Of a stretch of DNA of 64,000 nucleotides, positions 21,056 to 34,445 are shown one piece after another. The DNA is from Sphaerosporella brunnea. Lineage: Eukaryota > Ascomycota > Pezizomycetes > Pezizales > Pyronemataceae. The position numbers and the translations under genes were made by a program. The DNA is taken from NCBI GenBank assembly GCA_008704415.1, contig VXIS01000144.1, positions 44,985-108,984 of the forward strand, given 5' to 3'. Positions within the stretch are counted from its first letter, which is position 1, and each line of letters starts with the position of its first letter. The notes below the pieces were generated by a model. The model was not told the DNA's origin. It did no database searches and was given only the letters and a program-made list of their open reading frames with translations.

Positions 21056-22841
21056 GCGTGTTCATGGCGTTGTATTTGAGGCTTGCAAAAAAAAATATCA
21101 GATTGTATAGTATACTGTAGACGGCCGTTCCTTGAGGCAAAATAAATGAAGAGAAGAGAAGAGAAGAGAAGAGCATGATGAACTAGTCCATATCCAAGGC
21201 CATAATGGTCACTAACTCACCCATATTCCTAGCATCCAGATAGTTCCTCCAAACATCAATGCCTTCCACCACGAACTTATCATGTCAACCTACATATTCC
21301 CGCAGACGGCCCCTGTTAACACTCTCCGTAGATAGATAGCAGGTGGGGTGAAGTGGGGTGTGGTAATGTTGGAGGGCTGTGGCGTGGGGCTTCATAGAGT
21401 GTCACTCTGAAATCATTCAAGGCTCGTGAAACGGAACCATATGCAAACGAACAGAACTCAGACATGCAAGGAGGATAATAGGAATATGCTCGATATTGAC
21501 AGAGTATGTCACGAGGCGAGAGTTGCCACCGCAGATCTATCACGCCTTTTCCATCTACATTATCTGCATTTGATGGCATTTTATTTTCTGGTGGAAAAAC
21601 ACCCGCAAACCTAAACCTCTATATAATGCAAGCTGAAGTCATTAGCCATTGAGAATTGTAAGTCTCTGTGCCAGCTCGTCGATGTGCTCCTCCTAACCTC
21701 CCCTGAATGTAACCACCCATAACCCAGAAGAAACAAAGAAAAAATCATCCTCACTGTCAATATTTTTTTTGCGATGTGACGGTGCATTATACAACTGCAA
21801 AGACAGGGCAGGAATCACCCTGGCTACAACTCCTCCGTGGCTGTTTAGTCAACCTGGGTCTCCCAACCCTTTGGCTTCTCCAGCCATCAACCGTGTTGTG
21901 CACGAGTGTCCTACGAAAGAGGTTAGCTATTTTGCAGTAACCGCGTGTTACCAAAAGATCTCACACCGTGAATAGGAACGGTAAGTAAGCCGAGAAATCT
22001 AGAACAAGAGAGCCTCGCCGCTTAGTCATAGCCACGTGCCTCTCCGCCACGCGCGATCGCTACGTGACACAAGTGGCCGCCGTTTTGTCAGCTTCTTGGT
22101 GCGAGTACAGCTACAACCTCCAGAAACGAGAGGACAGAAAGAGATGACTAGTCCACAGACAAAGAAAGTAAGGAGGGCGAATCGCAACGTCCTCGTATTC
22201 TGGGAGTCGGCATTCTGTAGATGTGGGGGGTTCGGAAAGCAACAAGAGACGAGGCGCTTCGTCGTTCGAAGGAGATGAAGCCGCACATGAATGATGTGCG
22301 GTAGCGGTTGTGGCGCATGAACTGACTGCAGAATTGTATTCGTAATTCGTATGCGGCTTGTTGTTTGTTTTTTTTGGTTTGGAGATCGAATGTGGAGGGA
22401 AGGAAGAGCAGGATCTGGGAGAAGGAGTGAGAAGGGAAACAGGATGAAGTACTGAGTACAGGTATGTAAGGCAGAGCTCTTTTTCGGAGGATCCATTTTC
22501 TTCATATTTGAGTTCCCTTCAACGTTATGTAGAGTACAAAACTTGCTAGATCGAGTGGGAGATATGGCTTGACTAGAAATTCAAACGTGCATCCAACAGC
22601 TTAAGCTTTGTCGTTGTCCGCCACACAGCAACACCAGCCACACAACACCAGCCACAGCCACAATCCACAATCCTTCCATCCCCCACCATCGGTCCGACGT
22701 TGTCCCCCGCGTCATATTTCGACCCAAACGCCCCACTGACTGCCACGGGCCCTCCAAGTCCCACCACGTCGGCAGTGAGATTCGGTGAATCTTAAGAGCT
22801 GCCTCCCTCATCTATCTTCAGCATTTGGGACATTGCTCAAG
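21056..22841. other. intergenic, no gene recognised
   Basis: These 1.8 kb lie between uS12m and PAT1. A (GAAGA)n tract of about five units lies near 21149-21174. The longest ORF (minus strand, 22026-22505) has no recognisable domain and lies in a pyrimidine-rich stretch. The last 250 bp are CCAC-rich and probably belong to the PAT1 promoter. Confidence 0.5.
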
Positions 22842-25536
22842 ATGTCATTTTTTGGGTTTGATCCGTCCGCAAACCCCAGCCAGCGGGGCCATCCCTCCAA
22901 AGCTCCTGGCTTTGGCGAGACACCCGACCACTTTGCGGGTTTGCAGGCGCGGCACGACGAAGATGATGATGGGTTGGGTCCTTCCGCGAGGGCAATCAAA
23001 ATTGGGATGGCTGATCAGTGCCTCTAGGATCGATTTCGAGGACACGTACGACGGACTCGGAGACACTCTTGACGAGACGGACGACGTCTTCAATGATGAT
23101 ACTTTCGGGGCCACGACTACAGGTTCGATTGCCACGGGACCATTAATCCCTCGTACTGTTTTGCTGAGCCTTGATTAGACCGGGACTTCGATTTTGCAGG
23201 AGCCACGGCGAAAGTCGCAGACGTGATCGAGGAAGAGCATGCAGTTTACACGCGGTCGAATACAAGGAAGCAATCCGCCAAACAGACTCCGGCGCCTGCC
23301 TCGGCAGTGCCAGAGACGTCGCAGCTGCCGGCGCTGGTGCCTGACATGTCTCTTTGGGGAGCTCCCCCGCCAGCACCAGTACCTGCTCCACAGCACCAGC
23401 ACCATGATTTCATGACCCAGCCTGCTGCAATGCCGTCCACCGGCAAGAGGTTCATGAGTCTTGAAGAGGTTGAAGCTCAGATCCTGGCCATGAACCAGAA
23501 GCCGTCTGCCCCACCTCCTCAGCAAGCGCCGCGTCAGTTTCAACATCATGTTCCTACAAGTCAGCCGATGGGTAATCAGTTCCACCAGCAGTTGCCTCCA
23601 CCGCACACTCCATCTCCTGGTGTACCGATGAATCAATTCGGGCATCCGACTATGGATCTGCGAGGATTTCCTCCGCAGCAGCAGCTGCCCCCGCATCTCC
23701 AACACATGATGCAGCAGAATCAGATGCCCCAACATCCACAGCATCCCCAACAGCTGCATCAAGACCGCGGAGTCGCGCAGCAACCTGCCGTCCAACAGCG
23801 TGTCAATCCGCGGGAGCAGGAGCCCGTCGTCCCACCTCAAGGCCGGAATCAGTACGGCATGACTACGCATATACCTATGCCTGCGCAGCAATTGCAGAGC
23901 ATGTCAGAAGCTGACCGGGCGAGATTCTTGGAGGAGGAAAGCAAGCGGTTGAAGAGAAACCATAAGATCGCGCAACTTGTACGAGAGATTCCTGTTTAAG
24001 TCCTCACAATGAATCGCTGACATGCTACCCAGGCCCGGTACAACGGTTTGATGACCCCACAAGATAAGAACTTTATCCAGAGAATACAACTTCAACAGCT
24101 TGTATCCATCAACAGTGCGGAGGACAATGTCAACGAGGACTTTTACTACATCGTTCACTCTGCCATTAGAGCTCGCTCAAACCCTCAGCAGCCATTGAGT
24201 CAGCTGGCCCAGACCTACCTGTTCCGTCATGGAGGACGGGGGAACAGAAGACAGGACAACCATTTGCAGCGTATGGAGCAACAGGTTGCTCGCGCCGTGG
24301 CCGCAGCCAAAGCGCGACCCAAGGCCAGCCAACTAGTTTTGGAAGGAAGCCTGGGGAAGATTTCTTTCAGCAATGTGAAGACGCCGAGGCCAATGCTCAA
24401 TATCAAGAAGTCTGAGGGCGGTGCAGACCAGACCAAAAAGGTAGAGCACATGTCTGTCGGGTCCCAACGTGCGCTAATATCTCAGGAGGCCCAAAAGCCT
24501 TCCTTGGCGGACAGAAAATCGCTGCTCAGGGCCATAGAGAATGTATACGATGCACTGTTGGAGCTGGAAATCCACGAGCGAGATCGATCTAAGTTGCCAA
24601 CCCTGCCTCCTGGACAGCCTCCCCAGGAAGCGCATGCCCAGTGGTCTATGAAGCGCGACCAGCTGGCGTACAAGCTGTACTCGGAGACCAAGATCCACCT
24701 ACCTATAGACTTCTCGTGAGTTTTCTGGTATTTCCGCCTGGATGGACAGTGTTTTGACTGTTGATAGATCCCACTACACCCATCCCTTCGTCGCCATCCT
24801 TTCGTTCTCTAAAATGAAGAGGGCCATCCCGCGAGTTTTCCGCCATCTTGACCCAGAACAGCGCCTCACGGTTCTCACCATGATTGTTGTCCATCTCGAT
24901 ATTTTGGATGTTGTCAAGCACGGAATCTACCGCCCTGACGAGATGCAACTCCCTTCGGCACACCGGGAAGAAATTGATACATTTGCCAACCACGTTCTTC
25001 CACCTCTGCTTGGCTACATGTACGAAGCGTCGTTCCCGGTGGTCCACGGTCTGTTGAAGCTCATGCTTGACCGTGTCGATGTGCAACCAGTCAGCATGAC
25101 CAAGATCGGGTTGTCCTTCTTGACGATGTTCCTTTCCAGGGCTGAGCTGCTCAAACAGTCTGGTCAAGTGAGCGAACATGAAGCTATGGAATGGCAGAAC
25201 GTTTACGATCGTCTTTTCGCCACGCTGAACGGTCATTGGAACGATTGTTTTCCGCCGAACGGAAAGTTTGTGGATGACCAGTACGTCTGGCAGTTCTTGG
25301 CCAGTATGGCTGTGGGTGCGAATATGCAGCAGCAGCAGACTCTGGTGGCGGCTGTGAAGTAAGTATTCAGTACTGCTAAATGCCCAAGATTGTTCCAGCT
25401 AACGCTTCACAGGGACCGAGTCCTGGAGAATGTCCAGGCAAGCAAGATTCTTCCTCCGGAGATCGGCGTGCAAAAGCGCGAAAACGTCAATCTTTTCATG
25501 AGGGCCATGGGACTGGACGTGGACCTGCTCGGGTAA
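22842..25536 (+). CDS. PAT1: mRNA decapping activator Pat1
   Basis: Pat1 is the P-body scaffold that links Dhh1, the Lsm1-7 ring and decapping enzyme to deadenylated mRNA. Six exons join in phase: 22842-22972, 23028-23122, 23179-23978, 24033-24715, 24768-25358 and 25413-25536, giving 807 residues. The N-terminus has the family start MSFFGFDPSA and FEDTYDGLGDTLDETDD. A long Pro/Gln/His-rich central region follows. The C-terminal helical Pat-C domain includes LMTPQDKNFIQRIQLQQLVS, DFYYIVHSAIRAR and the conserved REIEKGKRAIPRVFRHL-like segment, here KMKRAIPRVFRHLDPEQRLT. The start was chosen at 22842 rather than the in-frame ATG at 22785, because MSFFGF is the conserved beginning. Confidence 0.95.
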
Positions 25537-26125
25537 AGAGATAGAAAGAGAAAAAAAAAGAAAGGGGCAGCCGTGTTTTAGAGGCATTTTCTCACCCCTC
25601 AAAAGCTCCTTTCTGTTGAAACTTGTCTGCGTTGGGATTTTATTTTTTAACCATTTCCCTCGCAATATCAGCAATCTTTGTCTCGGGTTTTTTTTCTGTA
25701 ATTTTTTTCTGTCGTTTTTGCTCTGGTTTCTTGTTCTTCTGGTCTCTTTGTATGGCATATTGTTCACCTTGTTTCCTGCTGCATGTGGGATTTGGGCAGG
25801 ATAAGACTGCTGTTGTTGTGAGTGAGTTGATCGTGTACTGCACACTTTGCTTGTTGGAAAACCAGCTGATGTATAATTCGCAACGGACGGATACTGTCTG
25901 TCATTTTGGTCATCACTTATCACACACTACTTTATCACACTGTCAACTGGTCTCTTGTGTACTATAGTACTCAGTGGATGGGATAATGCGAACACCGTAA
26001 AAAAAAAGAGTATCATGTTAACTATGGCGTTCTGATTCATTCGGGCGTACCGCTTCTCCGATTATGCATAGAATGAGGCCAATTATCTGCCAAAGAAGAG
26101 CCTCCTACTATTCCGTGAAATGATC
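25537..26125. other. intergenic, convergent 3' ends of PAT1 and the NUFIP1-type gene
   Basis: T-rich sequence at 25610-25760 is likely the PAT1 3' untranslated region and polyadenylation area. No gene is seen. Confidence 0.55.
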
Positions 26126-27312
26126 CTACTCGCCGTCTTTCTCCACCTCATCCTGGTTCTCCTCGAGCGCTTCCACGAGGGGTTCGGGCACTTCAACAGT
26201 CCCCTTCGCCTCGCCCTCTTTAGCAGGCTCGTCTCTCAATGTACCGGTTTCTACCAAGAACTTGATGACCTCAAGGAGGACTTCATTCTCGCGGTCCATC
26301 TCTTTCTCCACAAGCTATCATTCGAATTAGCAATGCAACCATAGCCAACTCGATAGGAGATGCATACCCTTTGATACAAGCTGGGCCTCGTCTTCTCCTC
26401 CTTCCGTTGGTTCCCGGGCCTTAGTTTCTTCTTTTCCCGCTTTTCGGGGTGCTGATATTTGCACTCCTCACCGCGCGGACACTTCCCGGTCCTGCGAAAC
26501 GCTCTGCATTCCTCTACCTTCTTTTGCTGCGGCTTTTTCCGGTCATCGCGGAACACCGTCCTTGTATGCGCTGAGATTTCATCTGGTGGCGCATCATCAT
26601 CCTGATCCGACCCTTCTTCTCCCTCCCCCTTTCCATCCTGGTCCTCTTCTTCCCGTTTCCGCTTTTTCTCCTCCTGTGCAGCCGCCTTCTTTTTCTCCTC
26701 CTCCTCTTGCTGCCGTGCCCGCCGCTCCGCCTCCTCCCGGGCCTTTTGCTCCCTGCGCTTCGCGCTCGGAAATCGTGCCTTCCGCTCTGCAATCCACGCC
26801 GCGATCTCTTCCGCAGTCTCGGGCGGCTTGATGTTCGTGCCCAATAGCTTTCCGCCGTTGAGGGCTAGCCATTCTTCGTGAGACATGTCGGGTCTGCCCT
26901 GTTTTGGTGGGGCGGGAGTAGGAGGGGCGGCGAAGCGGCCATAGGAGCTCGGCGCAGGGGGTGGTGTCAGGTCGGAGTAGGAGCGCAGTGTGGTCGGCGC
27001 CGGACTCGGAGGTTGGGGAGACCATTGCTGGAAGAAGGGGTTTGGAGGGGAGGCGGAGGGAGGCTGCGGCTGCAATTGAGGCGCGAATTGGGGGAAGAAC
27101 GCCGGGTTGAGGTGTGCCGCGGGAGCCTGCTGCTGCTGTGGTGGGCCACTATATCCACCGCGGTGGTTTCCTCGACCGCCGCCGCCACGGCCTCGTCCTC
27201 CTCGTCCTCTATTGCCTCCTCCGCGGTTCCATTGGTTCTGGTTCTGGTTCGTAGGCGGCGCAGCCGCTTTCGGTGGAGGTGGGGGCGGGGGTTTGAAAAT
27301 ATAGTCGGACAT
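26126..27312 (-). CDS. NUFIP1-domain and CCCH zinc-finger protein
   Basis: This is a nuclear RNA-associated protein of the NUFIP1/Rsa1-like group, which in the known family helps assemble box C/D snoRNPs. Two exons join in phase: 26368-27312 and 26126-26314, giving 377 residues. The N-terminus begins MSDYIFKPPPPPPP and continues with an RGG/RGRG-rich region. The hallmark NUFIP1 segment is GTNIKPPETAEEIAAWIAER followed by KARFPSAKRR. A long Arg/Lys/Glu coiled-coil-like stretch precedes a CCCH zinc finger (CRAFRRTGKCPRGEECKYQH). The C-terminal exon is short and acidic. It is divergent from COA3 with a 245-bp shared upstream region. Confidence 0.88.
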
Positions 27313-27557
27313 GTTATCGTTGTGGCGGTGATAGTTTTTGTTCTGCGGCGCGGTTTGCGACAGGTTGACGCGTTGTGTAGTTAACGTCTCGCTTAATTTT
27401 CTAGCCCCACGCCAAGTCGGAACGTCATACAATAACCTTTCTTCCGCCACCGTTCGCTGCGTCTACTACAACAACAACAAAGCAGCACAGCAATGTTTGT
27501 GACGAAAGCTCTTTTCGCGTGAGCGGCCCCTACTGCCGAGCGCTGGGATGGTAGCTG
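27313..27557. promoter_or_regulatory. short divergent promoter region (NUFIP1-type gene / COA3)
   Basis: Only 245 bp separate the two divergent start codons, so both promoters must overlap here. A CAACAACAACAAAG tract near 27466-27481 is probably leader sequence. No specific factor site can be assigned. Confidence 0.5.
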
Positions 27558-27894
27558 ATGGGTCAGGATAGGAGCCCGCGCGAATCTCAGCGCTCGTATT
27601 ACGATGCCAGCATGGTGCAGGGAAAGTCAATGATCCGTGCCCGCCGCCCATTCGTGGTCAAGAACGCATTGACTGGCCTGGCCATCGTAGGCTTTACGGC
27701 TGCTGTGTGTATGTTTTTCCCCCCAAGATTTTTCGGTTGGGTTTGGAGAGCTGAAGCTGAGAATCGAACCGGCAGACACCTACACCATCCGTGCGGTTGC
27801 TCAGGACAACTTTGAGGATGTGAAAGTACCGGATGCGCCGGTGCAGAGCGCAAAGGCATCGTCGCAGATCACGAGTGGGCTGCTGTCGAAATAG
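27558..27894 (+). CDS. COA3: cytochrome c oxidase assembly factor Coa3
   Basis: This small mitochondrial inner-membrane protein promotes Cox1 maturation and complex IV assembly. Two exons join in phase: 27558-27708 and 27776-27894, giving 89 residues. The conserved core is MIRARRPFVVKNALTGLAIV, a single membrane helix, then after splicing YTYTIRAVAQDNFEDVKVPD. The intron (GTATGT to GGCAG, 67 bp) splits a tyrosine codon. Length and motif order match fungal Coa3/Cox25. The start at 27558 is the first ATG giving a plausible length. Confidence 0.93.
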
Positions 27895-28180
27895 GGCTTC
27901 ACCTTCTCTCTGAGGGAGTGTTGTACTTCTACTCTAGCGTTACTCTTTCAAGAACTGCACGGTGACGACGGCGATGGGCCTTTGTACTATATAGTTTGGG
28001 TAAATGGTGTTCATTGATTTGGTCTCGCCCAGCTTTCATTACACTGCTGCATGCACTGTTAAGCAGCTGTGTTGTAATTGCGCGTGAAGCCCCCATTCAC
28101 AAAGACCGGAAAAAGGACAGAAAGGAAAGGGCTGTATAAATAAGCCAAAGCGAAGAAGAAAAAATCAAAGCGACACAAAT

Positions 28181-31100
28181 TCACTGATACAAAAACACCA
28201 TACCGCCCCTATCCACACTCACAATCATTCCATATGGCACCTCCAAAAACGCCACATCCATGACCGTGTCCAGATGGCTCTTGAGCAGTGCCTGTTGCTG
28301 CTGGCTAATCACCGTGCTCCTCGAGGTTCGTCCGCCTCCGCCGCCTGCTGTTCCAGCTGCGCCTGCGTTCTTGCGTTTGGGGACTGGACTGCCGGGGGTG
28401 CTGCTGCTGCCACCTACGCCCAGGAACCCGCGGATGCCGCCGCTTCCAACGCTGGATATGCTCTCGGCGTCGGCGTGCGAGTGTTTCTCGGTGTACACAG
28501 CGAACTGCGAGCCGAGCTGGAAGCTGGCGTATGTAGGTTTTGGCTCGTCGATCTCGAGGCCGCTGACGACGCAGCTGCCCTCGATACGCACCGTGTTCCA
28601 GAAGCGGACCTTGCGGTCGACGCCGCCGGTGATGATGAAGCTCGGCGCGACCCTGATGTCTGCGTCGCCCTCGACAAAGTCCTGTTCGGCCACGAAAGTT
28701 CTTGGGCCGCGGTCCACAGCGCCGGATTCCAGGTGGTTCAGAGAGGTTGCGAACTGCTGTAGAATCGTCTCTGGAGATTCGTCGTCGACGTTCCAAGGCT
28801 CGTAGTTTTTGGGTGATAACCTGTCTTTGTTGCTGCTGCTGCCGCCGGCGGCCCGGTATACTTCACGGCATTGCGTCTTGTCGCAGTCCCAGACGGTTAT
28901 TTCGTTGTGGCCCGTGCCGCCGGCGACGATGATCCATCTGCTCCGGACCTTGGTAGGGTGCACTTGGAGTTTGTGGATTGGCATAGAGCCTGGAACTCCC
29001 CACGCCTTGAGGCGGAGCTGGTAACGTAGATCCCACATGTCGAGAATTCCGTATGAGGTGCCAACCACCAACCAATTGTGCTTCTTGTCGATGCAAAAAC
29101 AGGTTGGGGTCCCATGGTAGATGGGGTTTTTGAGCGTGTAGAGGATTTGCATGGTTCTGAGGTCGAGAGCGTGGATGTTGGATGCATTCGTGGCCATGAG
29201 TAGGATGGAGTAGTTATCTGACTTGAAGTGCTCTATCCAAACGGCGTGCTCCTGTGATCCCGGTAGCTGGTACTCTCTCATCACCCGTAGTTTGCCGTAC
29301 TTTGCAGCGACCGTTGCAAATTCCACTTTGACTACGTGGATACTACCATCCGTCGCCGCAGATACGAAGCATCTCGTGTTTTCCACGAAACAGACCGCCT
29401 TCACCTTGGCGTTGGTGCTGTGCTTATATGTGTGCCGCGCACGGAAAGCGACATTCTTCTCCAGCCTGGTGGTATCCCAAATCTTGACCGTGCCGTCATC
29501 GGATGCCGTGACAAAGAATGCATGGTCCGGCGCAACAACCACCCTGTTGATCGGCTCATGATGTTCTCCAAAGGAGGCTACAAAATTCGCCTCAGGCTTC
29601 CAGTATCCGCCAGCAAGGCGGCCATTGCTTTTCTTGATAGGCTGTCGTCTCTGGGCGGGCACTATTGCAGGCCCAAATTCAGCAATATCGCTGGGATAGT
29701 TCTGTAGGTACATCGTATCCAGGAGGTGCAATATGTGTGGGTCGTTTCCATCATACGAGTGGGCTGCTCGGAATTTGAAAAGGGGTTCAGTGGAGACGAC
29801 GTCCGCCATGTGACCATTAGTGTCTTTCGGTGCTGGTGTTTCAGTTCGCGAGACTGCTGTGGCCGAAATGGTACTGGTTTCCGAGGTGGCCTTTGACGGG
29901 GCCCCTCTGTTTAGCAAACTGCTCTTGCTCCCCTGCCGGCGCAAGCCAGAGATAACTCCGTTTTCAATCGAAGTCGGCGACCCGGGAGACTCGGAGCCGT
30001 TGATCTTAACCGTAGGAATTTGCAATGGTTTCGTCGTAGATGCTGAGGACAGACTGGTTTCCGATTGGACCGTCTGTACAGGCGTGGAGGATCCTGACGC
30101 TGGTGAATTTTGGTTGCTCTCAGCATTTCTTTGCTGCCGCTGAATATCGGTTGCTATCCGTTTCATATGTAGATTCGATGCTGACTTCCTAAGAGGCCTG
30201 TCAATCGTTTTTGAGGCGTCCATAAGAGCGTCAGCGATTGTAAGAGGCCTTGCGGTATTCTCTGAAGTCGACATAGATGCTGCCTTGAAGAATGCCTCAT
30301 TCTCGTCGAAGAATATTGTTCGAGGCGTGATTTTCATATTTTGGAGGGATATCGTAGCACTCAGCAAAGAGTGCGTGCTATCAGAAAGCAAACTGGGCTT
30401 GGACTGAGCCATGCGCCAAATGTATTCCCTCAAGCAAACGATTTTCCACTCGTCCTCAGGTGGCATTCCCAGGTTAATGAGCTTGTTGAGCCATGCTTCA
30501 TCTTCCTTCTTTTTGGGGACCTTGACGTTTCCGGCCAGCACATCTCTGGCAGATATCCTCGGAACGGAACCTTCGATGGACCCAAAGATAAATGTGCGCT
30601 GCTTTTCGGCATCCCTCCAAAATAGACCATCCCGAGATTGCATAGCCCAGGTGACGGCCATTTCGAAGACATTCCTGGTAAGCTATTACGGTCAGATATT
30701 TCATGTTATAGTGCCATCTTGGGAATGCGAAACACGAACCGGCTTCTTGAGATTCTCCAAGAGGTTCAGAGCGGAAAGATCGACCATCTTGGTCCTCATG
30801 AAAGGCATGACCAGAGGATAGATAATGCAGTGAATATCTGCAGGGGCAAGCCATTTCGTAGATGCTGCAATGAATCCAATCGCCCCCTGTCTAATCCAGA
30901 TATTCGGATGCATCGTAAACCTGCCTACTATGTCCACCATCTCCCAAATCATGCTCCTCTGGAACAGCCCAAGCTCTGCCATGCTTGCAAGCGACCCCAA
31001 AACCTTCTCGACGACAAACTCTTCTGGGTCGGTGAGACTCTGAACCATCAGGGGCATTATGTACTCCTCTAATGCCACGCTCCCCAGATAGGTGGCGATG

Positions 31101-33132
31101 CCTGTAATGGTCTCGAAGAATGAACACCGCAAAATCCAGTCCTTATCATTCAGGTAGGTATTGAGGTGGCTTAGGATGATATCGTTTGCCTTGTTTCGAC
31201 CGAAGAATACGCAAAGCCGGGACACAGATCTCAAGAATGCCCGGCGCACGGCTGAATCGCTATCTGTCAGTAGTATCTTTGCGTGCTCCTGGAAATAAAC
31301 CACGAGTGTGTTCCGCGAAGTGTCATATAGCGCCTGGGCAGTCGCCGTATCACTCCCAGTTTCGGCTTCCGGATCTGTCATCGGAAGGACGCCGTCCGCA
31401 CGCAAAGCTTGTGTCATGTCCAGGAAGCGCTGAGCACTGTTGGCCAACGAAGCAAGACACGAAGCATATGTTGCGCGGACCAAGGTGCTTTTACTGGAGG
31501 CAAACTGCTGCAGCTTGGGCAAAATGTAGTCCGGAAAAACATGCGAATTGGTAGGAGAAGCTATCTCGACAAGCTCCATCTACACCCTATATCAGGAACA
31601 TATTTCCATATACTAATGAGGCTGTTACTAACCAGTTGTGTAATTGTCCGTATGACAGCTACTTGGACTATCACGCTCTCATCACCCAGAAGAGATACTA
31701 GATACGGCAAACACCGGTCCATTTTGGCTTCATCCGTGATGCGCTCAGCAAATGCCAGCATTACATCACAGCCTCTCACTCGCGCGCCGGTTCGAGCCGT
31801 GTTTCTCAGAGAGGAGGCGACCAGACTCAAAAAGATCAGGGTCCCATCGTCATGGCTAACATGTCTCCTTCGTACTGCTGGGGAGTGTCGCTGATAATTA
31901 GGGATATCCAGATGAACGGGTATTATATCATCTTTGGCCGATGTCTTCTTGTCCAGTTCTTCGTTCGGCTCAAATCCAAGGAAAAAGGAAATCTTGTCGA
32001 AATCGTGGTAGATCCTATCTATTCTATAATCCGCACGGCCATATGGATCGTTGTCATCTTCAGAAAGACTGGTGCGACCAGAGGTGCGGTCTGTGACAAA
32101 ACCGATATACTGATGCAAAAAACTGTAAAAATACTCAGGGAAAGCCCTGCGTCTCCATTCATCCAGATACCTCTCTGCAGAGTATCGTTTGGATGCGTCA
32201 AGACTGATCATGTGCAGGATAAGGCTGCGAATCTCTACATCCTCGATTTTGGCCAACTGCGGTGTGGGGTCATATTCTCCCGAGCGATATTTGAAAAGTT
32301 GTGACAGAGTGAACAATGGAGTTCCCTCCAAAAAGAGTTCTGCAATCACGCACCCCAGACTGAATATATCCATCTCGTCTGTGATGCTGTCATGCTGTCT
32401 CTTATGAGCGGCATCAAGGAAGCGTTCTGGCGCAACGTAGCATATCCGCCTCCCTGAAGTGTCAAAGAAGTACGAAAAATCGGCCGGGTTGTCGGCGGGC
32501 AAATATGTGGGCTTGAAGGGCGCAAAGTCCGTCAGGTATATCCAATTCCATGACGTGACGAGCACGTTCTCAGCCTTGATGTCGCCGTGGTGTATACCCT
32601 GGGCATGGCAGTCCCGTAGTCCGCACAGAAGTTGAAAAGCTATCCATCGTTTCTCAATCTCTTCCAGAAATGGTCGAGTGCTGTAGCACATCAGTAGCCA
32701 TCTCGGTGGGCATGCGGGGGGAGGTATCAGGAACCTGATGCGATCGTATAAGCTGCTGTAGAGGTACTGACGGACCAGATAAACGGCGCGTTCCGTCTCG
32801 ACTACTCTCTCGTACGTAAAGGCGTTCGGCGCGTTTTCTAGAGCTTCCTGTTCGCCTGCATAGCTGTAAGAGTCTGAGCATCCAAGCTATCTGAGCGGAA
32901 CGGGCCACAAACGTAGAAGCTGTCTCCGATGGCGCACAAGCGGAACACTGGCCAGCGGCTTCGCAAAGATCTTGACCACAACCAGGCCATCTGCATGCCG
33001 GGCTCTGATCGTCTTCAGGAACCGCGCCGATCCAAGGGATTTCTCGTAGGAGATGTCATCAAGTTCGGGGATGTCGATGCCAGTTCGGATGTTGCCATCA
33101 CCGACAGTGGCGGAAGAGTAGCTTTGGCCCAT
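28181..33132 (-). CDS. VPS15: Vps15, regulatory kinase subunit of class III PI3-kinase complex
   Basis: Vps15 is the membrane-anchored scaffold of the Vps34 PI3-kinase complexes in autophagy and endosomal sorting. Five exons join in phase: 32913-33132, 32735-32855, 31633-32680, 30740-31579 and 28181-30682, giving 1576 residues. The start MGQSYS was chosen over an upstream in-frame ATG because Gly2 is the family myristoylation site. The kinase domain has VVVKIF, HHGDIKAEN (Asp near 147) and DFAPFKPTYLP (DFA in place of DFG, as in the family), and YVAPERF. HEAT repeats follow from LMELVEIASP to LLENLKK. WD40 repeats fill the last third (ATSDDGTVKIWDTTRLEKNV; FIITGGVDRKVRFWNTVRIE; end GGMVFLYQ). 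It is divergent from RCC1 and convergent with COA3, 286 bp apart. Confidence 0.96.
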
Positions 33133-34445
33133 GGGTGCGGCTTTCACCAGTTGCGTGACGATAGCAGAGGAGGTGAGTTGTCAAGGGATCATGAGTTATA
33201 GGCTAGGGGCACATGGCGTCGGAGTGATTTACTGGGCCGTACTGGTAGGTTTCTTTTGTACGTGCTACTTTGTATCTCAAGTGTCAAGTTAAATGACGGT
33301 GGGACGCGAAGCTCAGAGGCGGGGTGGGGTGGGTGGGGCGTAGCAACGGGGGGTCTTGGCCCAAAATATGACTCAGCCACATCGGACTGTGGCGTTGTGG
33401 TCATCTGGGGGTCAGTCTTTCGCTTTCGAAGGGTTGATCGATATTCGTAAAAGACCACAGGGGGCCACATCTCTCCATGAGAACCGAGATGATGGACGGG
33501 TGGATGGACGGACGGACAATGAGCGCGGTATGTGCCTAGGTACCTATTGGACAACAAACGCCTAAGGGTTCCTGCGTGAGGAGCAAGCCGTCCGCTCGTC
33601 GAATGAGTTGTATGCAAACGTAGATCACAAAGGGACGTGACTCGGAGGTCTAGATGGCATGGATGGTCGAGTTGGATGACGCTGGTTCAGGTGAGTTTGT
33701 TGTACTCGTACTTCTCAGACACGTCCACAACAGCTGGGTTCGAATCGAATATTCCGTAGAGTAGGTACATCTCACAGGCTGGCACCCGCAGCCAGCCATC
33801 CCGATGTGATTTTCATCTCGATCGAATGCTGTAAAGAGATGTGTGTGATGGAGCAAGTAAACATAACATAACAACTTCACAGCGGAATGCAGAAATGCAT
33901 GCAGAAAGGAGTCCTTTGCAGCCATTTTGTTCCCCTTTCAACGAGTTCCTGCATGTCGTGCATCGCCTTCGACCTGTCTTGCCGTCTCTCCTCTACTCGA
34001 CTTGCCAGCCTGCCCCCTTGCCTTCCTCGTCACCAAACTTGCCGCCAACAACCAAGTACCCACGTCTCGCTTCTCATTCTCAACCCACCACCACCACAAC
34101 ACTCAAACCCTTACCCACCACAAACCTTCCCACACAAAACCCCCAACACACGTCAACATCCATCCTCCCTCCACATAACCTCCTCTCGCTGCCACCACCA
34201 CCACCACCACCATCACCAAACCCCCCCCCCCCCCCCACACAAACACTCCTCTAAAATTCTTGCGCACCACTCACTACCTTCAATTGATTGGAACGAGAAA
34301 AAAAACACTCGATTTGTTCCCCTTCTGGTATATTCCGCTCCCTTCCGATGTTCTCTTCCCGCCTGTTCGCCGCTTACCCACCGCGCCCGAAGATCCATCG
34401 CTGAACCAAAACACCAGCGATAGAATCCCCCACAACATACACTAA
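33133..34445. other. intergenic, divergent promoter region of VPS15 and RCC1
   Basis: These 1.3 kb contain no recognised gene. The RCC1-proximal half (34010-34250) is extremely C/A-rich: CCACCACCA triplets and a C-run of about 16 near 34218-34233. This probably forms the RCC1 promoter and leader. Confidence 0.55.

Noticed and set aside
22026..22505. 159-residue minus-strand ORF upstream of PAT1
   Set aside because: Composition follows pyrimidine-rich DNA; no family feature or start context was seen.
26562..27384. Plus-strand and alternative-frame ORFs across the NUFIP1-type gene
   Set aside because: They are shadows of a GC-rich real gene with a conserved NUFIP1 segment and CCCH finger on the minus strand.
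28260..28805. Plus-strand ORFs over the VPS15 WD40 region
   Set aside because: They are antisense shadows of strongly conserved WD40 coding sequence.
33133..34445. Possible gene in the VPS15-RCC1 interval (ORFs at 33189-34423)
   Set aside because: ORFs are C/A-rich low-complexity translations with no motif; the region fits a divergent promoter.
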